In this document: positions 25,073-34,950 of the stretch, one piece after another
Layout: each line of letters begins with the position of its first letter
Numbering within the stretch: position 1 is the first letter of the stretch
Assembly (NCBI GenBank): GCA_005408345.1
Contig: SEMN01000347.1
Location: 62,001 to 126,000 of the forward strand
Source: Macquaria australasica
Lineage: Eukaryota; Chordata; Actinopteri; Centrarchiformes; Percichthyidae
DNA length: 64,000 nucleotides
Direction: 5' to 3'
The notes under the pieces: model-generated
Database searches by the model: none
What the model was told of the DNA's origin: nothing
What the model saw: the letters and a program-made list of their open reading frames with translations, nothing else
Position numbers and translations under genes: made by a program

Positions 25073-25873
25073 TTAGCAGCTGTAGAGCTCATTGATCCTC
25101 GTGATGTCCCAGTAGGACAAGCCCTGCGTCTGGCCGATCTGGACGTTGGGGTTGGGGATGGGGGTGATGGAATCCTTCCCGCTCTGGATGGAGAAGGCTG
25201 TTTTTCCGTAGTGCATGATGGAGGAGTAGTCGTAGGGAGTGTTCAGGTTGTTGGTGACCTGCTTGTAGAAGTTGTAGGCCATCTGCGGTTTGATGTTCTC
25301 CCAGTTGATCCTGACGTAGTTGTCGCGGTCGCTCCTGACATGTTCGTGCTGGAAGCCCAGAGCGTGGTTGAGCTCGTGCTGGATGACGCCGTAGTAAAGA
25401 CAGCCCTGTGTGTTGAGAGAGAGCACCTGGCTGCCTCCCTGTCTGCCCAGAGCGGAGTAACATCCGGTTTGGTTCTGAATGCTGACGTAGTCAGGCTCGT
25501 TCTGACGGGGGACGAAGCGGATGCAGGTTCTGTTGTGGAACATCTGCATGGCGGAGTTGATCTCCTGCGTGTCCCCCCTGGTGAAGTCACTGCTCACGGT
25601 GAAGGGGATCATCACCAAGCCGTTAGAAGCTTTCTTCCACAGGCAGTTCTGGGAGTTCTGGGAGCATATGATGGCGTTTCTGGTTCTGGGAGCCAGCAGG
25701 TCTCCTTCCAGCAGGATCTCATTGCTGGCTCTGTTGGAGGTCAGAATCCTGGTGGTGATGTCGACTGTGTCTGGGACTTCTTCTCCGCTACCTTCCTGAT
25801 GGATGTGAGGATGAGGATGTGCCTGAGAGAGGCCGAGCAGGAGCAGCAGCAGCAGGCTGGCAGAGGGAGTCAT
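25073..25873 (-). CDS. hce: Hatching enzyme, HCE-type astacin metalloprotease (copy 1)
   Basis: A secreted zinc endopeptidase that swells and softens the inner egg envelope (chorion) at hatching. The single intact frame of 266 codons has no intron, as expected for euteleost high choriolytic enzyme genes. Residues 1-18 form a leucine-rich signal peptide. The propeptide has an EGD motif whose Asp58 fits the astacin aspartate switch. The mature enzyme probably starts near Asn66. The zinc site is HELNHALGFQHEH, with His166, His170 and His176 as ligands and Glu167 catalytic. The Met-turn SSIMHY supplies Tyr222. Six cysteines are present: the extra N-terminal pair Cys70/Cys77 typical of hatching enzymes, plus Cys117/Cys266 and Cys138/Cys158. 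This copy differs from copy 3 only at Ser107 (Tyr) and Gln133 (Glu). The start is the ATG before the signal peptide, about 100 bases downstream of a TATA box. Confidence 0.93.
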   Translation of the reverse strand: MTPSASLLLLLLLGLSQAHPHPHIHQEGSGEEVPDTVDITTRILTSNRASNEILLEGDLLAPRTRNAIICSQNSQNCLWKKASNGLVMIPFTVSSDFTRGDTQEINSAMQMFHNRTCIRFVPRQNEPDYVSIQNQTGCYSALGRQGGSQVLSLNTQGCLYYGVIQHELNHALGFQHEHVRSDRDNYVRINWENIKPQMAYNFYKQVTNNLNTPYDYSSIMHYGKTAFSIQSGKDSITPIPNPNVQIGQTQGLSYWDITRINELYSC

Positions 25874-25969
25874 CTTCAGGGTCGGTCTGGAGGCTGTGGA
25901 GTTTCTGTGGAGAGCTGCTGTGGAGAGACTCCTTGAAGCTTGATGTTGGACTCAGTTCAGTCCAGGCTC

Positions 25970-25975
25970 TTTATA
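25970..25975 (-). promoter_or_regulatory. TATA box, hatching enzyme copy 1
   Basis: TATAAA on the minus strand, in the context agagtataaagagcc, about 100 bases before the start codon. The same box is present at the same place in all three copies. Confidence 0.7.
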
Positions 25976-26584
25976 CTCTCCTCTACAGGTGTGTCTGCAG
26001 GAGGATTATGGGTTGGGGTCCACACTGCTAGGCCTAAATAAACCTCTGGGGGGAGGACTCCACAGACAAACCTACTTTTTAAACATGGTTCGTTATCTCT
26101 GCTTATTAGATGTATGAACACAGCTTTACTAGGTGGTTTAATAGGTTGGATTTGTTAAACTAAACACTTCATATGGGTCTTCAACCAATAAGACCTCACA
26201 TTAGAGTATCTTTGTCAAACCAACCTTAATTTAAGCAAAGTGATATTTATGTCTCTTTGAAATGTCTTGTTGATATTTGTTCCATACAATTTTAATTATA
26301 GGAACAGATCATTCGCTCTCAACAGATATGAACAGCATATGAATATTTGCAGTAATCTTTGCTTTTTTCCCCACGGATCTGTCACTGGATCAACATAATT
26401 TGCTACAAACTTCCCACCACTTTGTCTCAGAGTCATAACTTAGTCAAGTCAAAAACACACAGTCATCATACACACACTGCTGCAACCAAGAGAAGTGATG
26501 TCAATCGAGCTAAATGTCCATACATCCGTTTAGAATAATAGGAAAAAGACGCTTCTTATAACTTTAGCTCTTGGCTCATGTTTA

Positions 26585-27205
26585 CCACATTTACAATCGT
26601 AGTTTAGCTTGTTAGCATGCTACATTTGCTAATTTGCAACAAACACAAAGTACATCTGTGGCTGATGTAAATGTCAGTAGTTTTGGAGGTATTTGGTCAT
26701 AAACCAAAGCATTGGACTAATTAAAATTTGACCTGATGGCGGCGTTAGATGAAAGCTCAGGGGATCACCGAGTTATTACAATTCATCCTGAGGGGGATAT
26801 GAATGTCTGTACCAAATGTAATGCCAATCCATCCAATAGTTAGTGACACATTTCACTCAAAACCATAAATGTCAATGTCATGGTGGCTCTAGAGGAAAAG
26901 TCAGGGGGTCACCAAAGTCATCAGGATTCATCTCCTGGGGACCATGAATGTCTGCACAAAATTTTGAGCCAAGCCATCACGCAGATGTTTCAATATTTTA
27001 CAGGATAAGGAAAAGCTTTGACCTGCTGGTGGAGCTACAGGAGAGGTCAGGGGATCACCACAGTCATTGGGATTCATCTTCTAGGGACCATGAATGTCTG
27101 TATAAAGTTTCATGGCATTCCATCCAATTGTTGTTGAGACATTTCAGTCTGGACCAAAGTGGTGGACCAACCACCACTGCCATCCTCAGAGCCACACTGC
27201 TAGCA
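26585..27205 (+). repeat. Dispersed repeat family B in spacer 1
   Basis: It contains the family words 'ttagcatgcta', 'ttggtcataaaccaaag', 'caggggatcacc', 'gaatgtctgtacc' and 'caatccatccaatag', with the 'ggggatcacc...gaatgtctg' part repeated internally about three times. The open frame here (26948-27295) is repeat sequence, not a gene. Confidence 0.7.
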
Positions 27206-28481
27206 CAGCTAACAAATCCCAAAGGTCACAAAACAACACTTACTGCTGTTCTGAAGGTATTTCCAGAAACCTTCAAGAGTTTTCTAACCATCTAGGATGA
27301 AAAACAAGTCTGTTTGTTACAAGAAAAAAACAATCACAAGGTTTTCTTCTTTTATTGTTTTATTTCAAGCTTAGCTCTATGACTCAAATATAATGGTTAT
27401 ACATGAGAGGCACAAACTGGGGCTAACATTCAGTGAGGTTCATCCTCAGTAACTTTTTATCAGTTTTCACCAGATGTGTTGTTCACTGCAGGGTACAGCT
27501 TGACTGGTGTTACATGGGTGTTATTTTTACCTCATGATCTGATACTGAAGCCCGCACCCTGTGTGACTTGACAGTAGACGGGAAAATGACAAGCTGAAGT
27601 TAGGAACCGTCTCAAAAGTGCACGCATAGTGCCAAAAGAGCTTTTCAGATTATGTTGATAGCTTTCTCTTTTTTTATAGACACTTCAAACCAACTTTATG
27701 TTCATTATAGTTTCAGATACAACGATACTAGCTTTGCTTTAACCCAACAAAATAATCAATTTATAGTTAGGATTCAATTAAACCATCCAAAATATGATAA
27801 AAATATCTAGAGTAAGACAGAGCAGAGTTTATTAAAGTGCCTTGATAATGTACCCTAGATATGTCACATTATCAGAGGGTCCTGTTCCTACACTGATCTG
27901 ACATTTCAACAAGCAACTAGGCTGTGTGTTGTTTTCATTCGTTAGAGATATTGTAATAACAGTTTAAAACAAAGCTCTTGGCTCCAGATCTCCTGGGAGT
28001 TGTAATACAACCCAGTACTTAAACTGAGAATCATTTAGCGGTTTATAATATCTCAGAGCTGGTTCAGTATAGTATATACTGTATACAGTGCATGAATATT
28101 TAGTATCACATCCCAGAATTTATTACAGATGTAAAAATTTCAATTTCAAAGCTAATATGATGCTAATAAAAGAAGCGTGCTCTAAATTAACTCGTGTAGT
28201 CACATCTTATGATCTTTTTCCTAAGAATTATTTACATTTTTGTTTCTATTTTGAGCATATGTTTCTCATTCCTTGGACAATGGGCTTTTGTGTCAGTATC
28301 TTGAAATCAAAGTGGAAGAGATTCCTACTTTTTGCACATATATTCAACAATCATTTAGCAATCAATCTCATTGCTCAGTGATTACGTGTTTGTGCTAATG
28401 TGTGCATTATGTAAAATGATGTCTTGCAGGCACACAAATAGAGAAAAATAACTAGACAGCAATCAGTCATTATGCATTACT

Positions 28482-28487
28482 TTTATT
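28482..28487 (-). other. Candidate poly(A) signal, hatching enzyme copy 2
   Basis: AATAAA on the minus strand about 170 bases beyond the stop codon; the identical context recurs at 32066. Confidence 0.5.
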
Positions 28488-28656
28488 ACAGATAATTTAG
28501 GCATGTGGGGGTGGGGGGGTCATATATTCTGTTGTCTGAACATTTGAAAGAATATGGTGAAAGAACCTGTAGCATTGATTCCATAGGTTACAGGAGCTTT
28601 TGATTCATTACAGACAGAAGAAGTGGGAATTTGTTCATTTAGCATCAGTATTGATA

Positions 28657-29457
28657 TTAGCAGCTGTAGAGCTCGTTGATCCTCGTGATGTCCCAGTAGG
28701 ACAAGCCCTGCGTCTGGCCGATCTGGACGTTGGGGTTGGGGATGGGGGTGATGGAATCCTTCCCGCTCTGGATGGAGAAGGCTGTTTTTCCGTAGTGCAT
28801 GATGGAGGAGTAGTCGTAGGGAGTGTTCAGGTTGTTGGTGACCTGCTTGTAGAAGTTGTAGGCCATCTGCGGTTTGATGTTCTCCCAGTTGATCCTGACG
28901 TAGTTGTCGCGGTCGCTCCTGACATGTTCGTGCTGGAAGCCCAGAGCGTGGTTGAGCTCGTGCTGGATGACGCCGTAGTAAAGACAGCCCTGTGTGTTGA
29001 GAGAGAGCACCTGGCTGCCTCCCTGTATGCCCAGAGCGGAGTAACATCCGGTTTGGTTCTCAATGCTGACGTAGTCAGGCTCGTTCTGACGGGGGACGAA
29101 GCGGATGCAGGTTCTGTTGTGGAACTCCTGCATGGCGTAGTTGATCTCCTGCGTGTCCCCCCTGGTGAAGTCACTGCTCACGGTGAAGGGGATCATCACC
29201 AAGCCGTTAGAAGCTTTCTTCCACAGGCAGTTCTGGGAGTTCTGGGAGCATATGATGGCGTTTCTGGTTCTGGGAGCCAGCAGGTCTCCTTCCAGCAGGA
29301 TCTCATTGCTGGCTCTGTTGGAGGTCAGAATCCTGGTGGTGATGTCGACTGTGTCTGGGACTTCTTCTCCGCTACCTTCCTGATGGATGTGAGGATGAGG
29401 ATGTGCCTGAGAGAGGCCGAGCAGGAGCAGCAGCAGCAGGCTGGCAGAGGGAGTCAT
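28657..29457 (-). CDS. hce: Hatching enzyme, HCE-type astacin metalloprotease (copy 2)
   Basis: A complete, intronless 266-codon frame with the same signal peptide, propeptide switch Asp58, HELNHALGFQHEH zinc site, SIMHY Met-turn and six cysteines as the other copies. It is the most divergent of the three: it differs from copy 3 at Glu111 (Met) and Ile144 (Arg), and from copy 1 also at residues 107 and 133. Glu111 needs two adjacent base changes. All replacements lie upstream of the active-site helix. The gene has its own TATA box and poly(A) signal, so it is likely expressed with the others in hatching-gland cells. Confidence 0.93.
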   Translation of the reverse strand: MTPSASLLLLLLLGLSQAHPHPHIHQEGSGEEVPDTVDITTRILTSNRASNEILLEGDLLAPRTRNAIICSQNSQNCLWKKASNGLVMIPFTVSSDFTRGDTQEINYAMQEFHNRTCIRFVPRQNEPDYVSIENQTGCYSALGIQGGSQVLSLNTQGCLYYGVIQHELNHALGFQHEHVRSDRDNYVRINWENIKPQMAYNFYKQVTNNLNTPYDYSSIMHYGKTAFSIQSGKDSITPIPNPNVQIGQTQGLSYWDITRINELYSC

Positions 29458-29553
29458 CTTCAGGGTCGGTCTGGAGGCTGTGGAGTTTCTGTGGAGAGCT
29501 GCTGTGGAGAGACTCCTTGAAGCTTGATGTTGGACTCAGTTCAGTCCAGGCTC

Positions 29554-29559
29554 TTTATA
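29554..29559 (-). promoter_or_regulatory. TATA box, hatching enzyme copy 2
   Basis: TATAAA on the minus strand, exactly one repeat period from the copy 1 box. Confidence 0.7.
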
Positions 29560-30168
29560 CTCTCCTCTACAGGTGTGTCTGCAGGAGGATTATGGGTTGG
29601 GGTCCACACTGCTAGGCCTAAATAAACCTCTGGGGGGAGGACTCCACAGACAAACCTACTTTTTAAACATGGTTCGTTATCTCTGCTTATTAGATGTATG
29701 AACACAGCTTTACTAGGTGGTTTAATAGGTTGGATTTGTTAAACTAAACACTTCATATGGGTCTTCAACCAATAAGACCTCACATTAGAGTATCTTTGTC
29801 AAACCAACCTTAATTTAAGCAAAGTGATATTTATGTCTCTTTGAAATGTCTTGTTGATATTTGTTCCATACAATTTTAATTATAGGAACAGATAATTCGC
29901 TCTCAACAGATATGAACAGCATATGAATATTTGCAGTAATCTTTGCTTTTTTCCCCACGGATCTGTCACTGGATCAACATAATTTGCTACAAACTTCCCA
30001 CCACTTTGTCTCAGAGTCATAACTCAGTCAAGTCAAAAGCACACAGTCATCATACACACACTGCTGCAACCAAGAGAAGTGATGTCAATCGAGCTAAATG
30101 TCCATACATCCGTTTAGAATAATAGGAAAAAGACGCTTCTTATAACTTTAGCTCTTGGCTCATGTTTA

Positions 30169-30789
30169 CCACATTTACAATCGTAGTTTAGCTTGTTAGC
30201 ATGCTACATTTGCTAATTTGCAACAAACACAAAGTACATCTGTGGCTGATGTAAATGTCAGTAGTTTTGGAGGTATTTGGTCATAAACCAAAGCATTGGA
30301 CTAATTAAAATTTGACCTGATGGTGGCGTTAGATGAAAGCTCAGGGGATCACCGAGTTATTACAATTCATCCTGAGGGGGATATGAATGTCTGTACCAAA
30401 TGTAATGCCAATCCATCCAATAGTTAGTGACACATTTCACTCAAAACCATAAATGTCAATGTCATGGTGGCTCTAGAGGAAAAGTCAGGGGGTCACCAAA
30501 GTCATCAGGATTCATCTCCTGGGGACCATGAATGTCTGCACAAAATTTTGAGCCAAGCCATCACGCAGATGTTTCAATATTTTACAGGATAAGGAAAAGC
30601 TTTGACCTGCTGGTGGAGCTACAGGAGAGGTCAGGGGATCACCACAGTCATTGGGATTCATCTTCTAGGGACCATGAATGTCTGTATAAAGTTTCATGGC
30701 ATTCCATCCAATTGTTGTTGAGACATTTCAGTCTGGACCAAAGTGGTGGACCAACCACCACTGCCATCCTCAGAGCCACACTGCTAGCA
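30169..30789 (+). repeat. Dispersed repeat family B in spacer 2
   Basis: The copy of the family B repeat carried along by duplication of the unit; nearly identical to 26585-27205. Confidence 0.7.
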
Positions 30790-32065
30790 CAGCTAACAAA
30801 TCCCAAAGGTCACAAAACAACACTTACTGCTGTTCTGAAGGTATTTCCAGAAACCTTCAAGAGTTTTCTAACCATCTAGGATGAAAAACAAGTCTGTTTG
30901 TTACAAGAAAAAAACAATCACAAGGTTTTCTTCTTTTATTGTTTTATTTCAAGCTTAGCTCTATGACTCAAATATAATGGTTATACATGAGAGGCACAAA
31001 CTGGGGCTAACATTCAGTGAGGTTCATCCTCAGTAACTTTTTATCAGTTTTCACCAGATGTGTTGTTCACTGCAGGGTACAGCTTGACTGGTGTTACATG
31101 GGTGTTATTTTTACCTCATGATCTGATACTGAAGCCCGCACCCTGTGTGACTTGACAGTAGACGGGAAAATGACAAGCTGAAGTTAGGAACCGTCTCAAA
31201 AGTGCACGCATAGTGCCAAAAGAGCTTTTCAGATTATGTTGATAGCTTTCTCTTTTTTTATAGACACTTCAAACCAACTTTATGTTCATTATAGTTTCAG
31301 ATACAACGATACTAGCTTTGCTTTAACCCAACAAAATAATCAATTTATAGTTAGGATTCAATTAAACCATCCAAAATATGATAAAAATATCTAGAGTAAG
31401 ACAGAGCAGAGTTTATTAAAGTGCCTTGATAATGTACCCTAGATATGTCACATTATCAGAGGGTCCTGTTCCTACACTGATCTGACATTTCAACAAGCAA
31501 CTAGGCTGTGTGTTGTTTTCATTCGTTAGAGATATTGTAATAACAGTTTAAAACAAAGCTCTTGGCTCCAGATCTCCTGGGAGTTGTAATACAACCCAGT
31601 ACTTAAACTGAGAATCATTTAGCGGTTTATAATATCTCAGAGCTGGTTCAGTATAGTATATACTGTATACAGTGCATGAATATTTAGTATCACATCCCAG
31701 AATTTATTACAGATGTAAAAATTTCAATTTCAAAGCTAATATGATGCTAATAAAAGAAGCGTGCTCTAAATTAACTCGTGTAGTCACATCTTATGATCTT
31801 TTTCCTAAGAATTATTTACATTTTTGTTTCTATTTTGAGCATATGTTTCTCATTCCTTGGACAATGGGCTTTTGTGTCAGTATCTTGAAATCAAAGTGGA
31901 AGAGATTCCTACTTTTTGCACATATATTCAACAATCATTTAGCAATCAATCTCATTGCTCAGTGATTACGTGTTTGTGCTAATGTGTGCATTATGTAAAA
32001 TGATGTCTTGCAGGCACACAAATAGAGAAAAATAACTAGACAGCAATCAGTCATTATGCATTACT

Positions 32066-32071
32066 TTTATT
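32066..32071 (-). other. Candidate poly(A) signal, hatching enzyme copy 3
   Basis: AATAAA on the minus strand about 170 bases after the stop codon, in the same context as copy 2. Confidence 0.5.
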
Positions 32072-32240
32072 ACAGATAATTTAGGCATGTGGGGGTGGGG
32101 GGGTCATATATTCTGTTGTCTGAACATTTGAAAGAATATGGTGAAAGAACCTGTAGCATTGATTCCATAGGTTACAGGAGCTTTTGATTCATTACAGACA
32201 GAAGAAGTGGGAATTTGTTCATTTAGCATCAGTATTGATA

Positions 32241-33041
32241 TTAGCAGCTGTAGAGCTCGTTGATCCTCGTGATGTCCCAGTAGGACAAGCCCTGCGTCTG
32301 GCCGATCTGGACGTTGGGGTTGGGGATGGGGGTGATGGAATCCTTCCCGCTCTGGATGGAGAAGGCTGTTTTTCCGTAGTGCATGATGGAGGAGTAGTCG
32401 TAGGGAGTGTTCAGGTTGTTGGTGACCTGCTTGTAGAAGTTGTAGGCCATCTGCGGTTTGATGTTCTCCCAGTTGATCCTGACGTAGTTGTCGCGGTCGC
32501 TCCTGACATGTTCGTGCTGGAAGCCCAGAGCGTGGTTGAGCTCGTGCTGGATGACGCCGTAGTAAAGACAGCCCTGTGTGTTGAGAGAGAGCACCTGGCT
32601 GCCTCCCTGTCTGCCCAGAGCGGAGTAACATCCGGTTTGGTTCTCAATGCTGACGTAGTCAGGCTCGTTCTGACGGGGGACGAAGCGGATGCAGGTTCTG
32701 TTGTGGAACATCTGCATGGCGTAGTTGATCTCCTGCGTGTCCCCCCTGGTGAAGTCACTGCTCACGGTGAAGGGGATCATCACCAAGCCGTTAGAAGCTT
32801 TCTTCCACAGGCAGTTCTGGGAGTTCTGGGAGCATATGATGGCGTTTCTGGTTCTGGGAGCCAGCAGGTCTCCTTCCAGCAGGATCTCATTGCTGGCTCT
32901 GTTGGAGGTCAGAATCCTGGTGGTGATGTCGACTGTGTCTGGGACTTCTTCTCCGCTACCTTCCTGATGGATGTGAGGATGAGGATGTGCCTGAGAGAGG
33001 CCGAGCAGGAGCAGCAGCAGCAGGCTGGCAGAGGGAGTCAT
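32241..33041 (-). CDS. hce: Hatching enzyme, HCE-type astacin metalloprotease (copy 3)
   Basis: A complete, intronless 266-codon frame with every expected element: signal peptide (1-18), propeptide with Asp58, zinc ligands His166/170/176, catalytic Glu167, Met220 turn with Tyr222, and paired cysteines. At the four variable sites it has Tyr107, Met111, Glu133 and Arg144. It therefore shares two states with copy 1 and two with copy 2, which looks like a mosaic or the ancestral form. It is the first gene of the array in transcription order, and the only one whose far-upstream DNA (beyond 33279) is not the common spacer. Confidence 0.93.
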   Translation of the reverse strand: MTPSASLLLLLLLGLSQAHPHPHIHQEGSGEEVPDTVDITTRILTSNRASNEILLEGDLLAPRTRNAIICSQNSQNCLWKKASNGLVMIPFTVSSDFTRGDTQEINYAMQMFHNRTCIRFVPRQNEPDYVSIENQTGCYSALGRQGGSQVLSLNTQGCLYYGVIQHELNHALGFQHEHVRSDRDNYVRINWENIKPQMAYNFYKQVTNNLNTPYDYSSIMHYGKTAFSIQSGKDSITPIPNPNVQIGQTQGLSYWDITRINELYSC

Positions 33042-33137
33042 CTTCAGGGTCGGTCTGGAGGCTGTGGAGTTTCTGTGGAGAGCTGCTGTGGAGAGACTCC
33101 TTGAAGCTTGATGTTGGACTCAGTTCAGTCCAGGCTC

Positions 33138-33143
33138 TTTATA
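33138..33143 (-). promoter_or_regulatory. TATA box, hatching enzyme copy 3
   Basis: TATAAA on the minus strand, exactly one period beyond the copy 2 box. Confidence 0.7.
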
Positions 33144-33279
33144 CTCTCCTCTACAGGTGTGTCTGCAGGAGGATTATGGGTTGGGGTCCACACTGCTAGG
33201 CCTAAATAAACCTCTGGGGGGAGGACTCCACAGACAAACCTACTTTTTAAACATGGTTCGTTATCTCTGCTTATTAGAT

Positions 33280-34950
33280 CGGACATGCTTAACTAAACAT
33301 GTTATATTATCCTCAACCATTAAGAATTTACATTATTTTTTTAAAACCAATCTTAATTGTTTATATTTTTGCCTCTTTAAGACTATTAAGAATGTTGTTA
33401 TCTGTTCCATATCATTTATTTGTGTGTACAATTAAATAGTTTATTTGTTGCCTGTATTCAATCAAACCATCAAACATACTAGACTAACGGTCTTAAATTA
33501 TGATAGTGGCTTTGTGAGACTATACTTAGGCACAGCAGTGCTTTCAGCTAAATGCTAATATTACCATGTTGACATGCTCACAATAATAATGTTAATATGC
33601 TGATGTTTAACAGGTATAATGATTTCCATGTTCACCATCTTAGTTAGTGTATTAGCATGCTAACATTTACTAATTAGTACTTAACACAAAGCACAGCTGA
33701 GGCTGATGGGAATGTCATTACTTTTGCAGATATTTAGTTACAAACCAAAATATTGGACACATAACAACTTTTAACTGATAATGGAGCTAGATAAAATATA
33801 ATCTATGGATCACCAATATGATTACAATAAATCCTGCATGGACATGAATGTCTGTACTAAATTTCATAGTAATCCATCCAACAGGTATCAAGACATTTCA
33901 CTAAAAGCCAAAAATGTCACTGTCATGGTGTTGCTAGGGGAAAGGTCAGAGGATCATCAAAGTCATTAGGATTTATCCTGTCTGTCCAATTATTCATGGA
34001 AAATCAATCAAAAGATATTTCAGTCTGGGAGCATTTGTCTACCTGTCTCCTGCGAGTTGTTTAACAGCCCACTGCTCTGTTTAAAATAGTCGCTGGTTCA
34101 GCAAACAGATTCCATCGTAAATCTTAAGTCCATAGAATAGTAACTCACGCAAATCATTTAAATTATGCTTTTAATTATTGAAATGTCCAGCGAGGTCAAG
34201 AGTAGAATGACCTTGAATCACTTTATCACCAACATGACAGGCAGCCAACAGTAAGAAGGTGACAGTCAGAGACACAACGTCTGTTACAGAGGTCTTATGA
34301 ACCCAGCAAAACTATTGCTGTTTCTGTACTTTGCATTTCTTTTTCTGGTTCAGCTTAAAGAAAAGTAATGGTAAATGTGCTTTGTGGCCACATTTTTTTT
34401 CTCATTCCAGCATTAATTACAGATAAGAAAATTTAAAATTTAAAATAAACGTGTCTGAGAAACAACCACGCTTTCAATTCACGTGTTTTGAAATCATGAT
34501 TTTTTTCCTATGGATATCTTACTTTTTTTATTACTATTTTGGATATGATATTTACATAGTGTAAAATAATATTGCTGTTGTACCTCTCTGGGTTTCTCAT
34601 TCCTTTGGACAATTGGCCAAAAATAAAAAAACAAAACATTCAGATATTTTCAGCACAGGTTCAACAATAGTTTTTGTGCCACTCACTTGGCATGAAAGTT
34701 GAAGAGTTTCCTAGAGCCACTGTTTTGTGCAGATATTCAACAATCATTGACAAATCAATCACACAAAAATACACTAGTTTCTGAGAACAAAGCCAAAACC
34801 TACAAAAGTTTTAGCATTAAATGTAAACTATGATGCCATTCGCATCTGTGTTCTGGTAATTTATTTGTTTGTTACAGGATAAATGCATGACTGCATTCTT
34901 CTTTCTGTGGACCTTGTGATTAAGAGGCATCCTAAAATAATGTCTTCAGT
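33280..34950. repeat. Diverged third spacer of the hatching-enzyme array
   Basis: This stretch aligns patchily with spacers 1 and 2: 'tcaaccattaag' against 'tcaaccaataag', a family B repeat (about 33520-34060), 'tttctcattcctttggacaa' (34591 against 28263) and 'attcaacaatcatt' (34735 against 28339). It has many substitutions and indels. It is an older paralogous spacer that escaped the event which made the others alike. Confidence 0.65.
33520..34060 (+). repeat. Dispersed repeat family B, diverged copy
   Basis: Family words include 'ggcacagcagtgctttcagc', 'ttagcatgctaacattta', 'gaatgtctgtactaaatttc' and 'tccatccaacagg'. It is more diverged than the copies in spacers 1 and 2. Confidence 0.7.

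Larger units (their letters stand above)
25073..28656. repeat. Tandem unit 1 of the hatching-enzyme array (3,584 bp)
   Basis: The unit comprises one gene with its promoter plus about 2.7 kb of spacer, and repeats at exactly 3,584-base spacing (gene stops at 25073, 28657 and 32241). By eye the spacers of units 1 and 2 differ at only a handful of bases, for example near 26307/29891. The sequence left of 25073 is diverged from the corresponding part of the next units. Confidence 0.9.
28657..32240. repeat. Tandem unit 2 of the hatching-enzyme array (3,584 bp)
   Basis: The second full unit. Its spacer looks nearly identical to spacer 1, whereas its 3' gene flank (about 28480-28656) matches that of copy 3, not copy 1. 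Confidence 0.9.
32241..33279. repeat. Partial tandem unit 3 (gene and promoter only)
   Basis: Identity with units 1 and 2 continues through the gene, TATA box and about 240 bases of 5' flank, then stops sharply after TTAGAT at 33279. Confidence 0.85.

Noticed and set aside
25001..25936. Plus-strand frame of about 311 codons, repeated at 28600-29520 and 32184-33104
   Set aside because: It lies opposite the astacin coding frame and is valine- and aspartate-rich because it mirrors codons of the real gene. It has no domain of its own; the minus-strand frame has the signal peptide and zinc motif.
26948..27295. 115-codon plus-strand frame, duplicated at 30532-30879
   Set aside because: It consists of the dispersed repeat family B; duplication of the array, not selection, explains its conservation.
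28520..29047. Minus-strand frame of 175 codons rich in Arg, Gln, His and Leu
   Set aside because: A shifted frame of the hatching enzyme gene running into its 3' flank.
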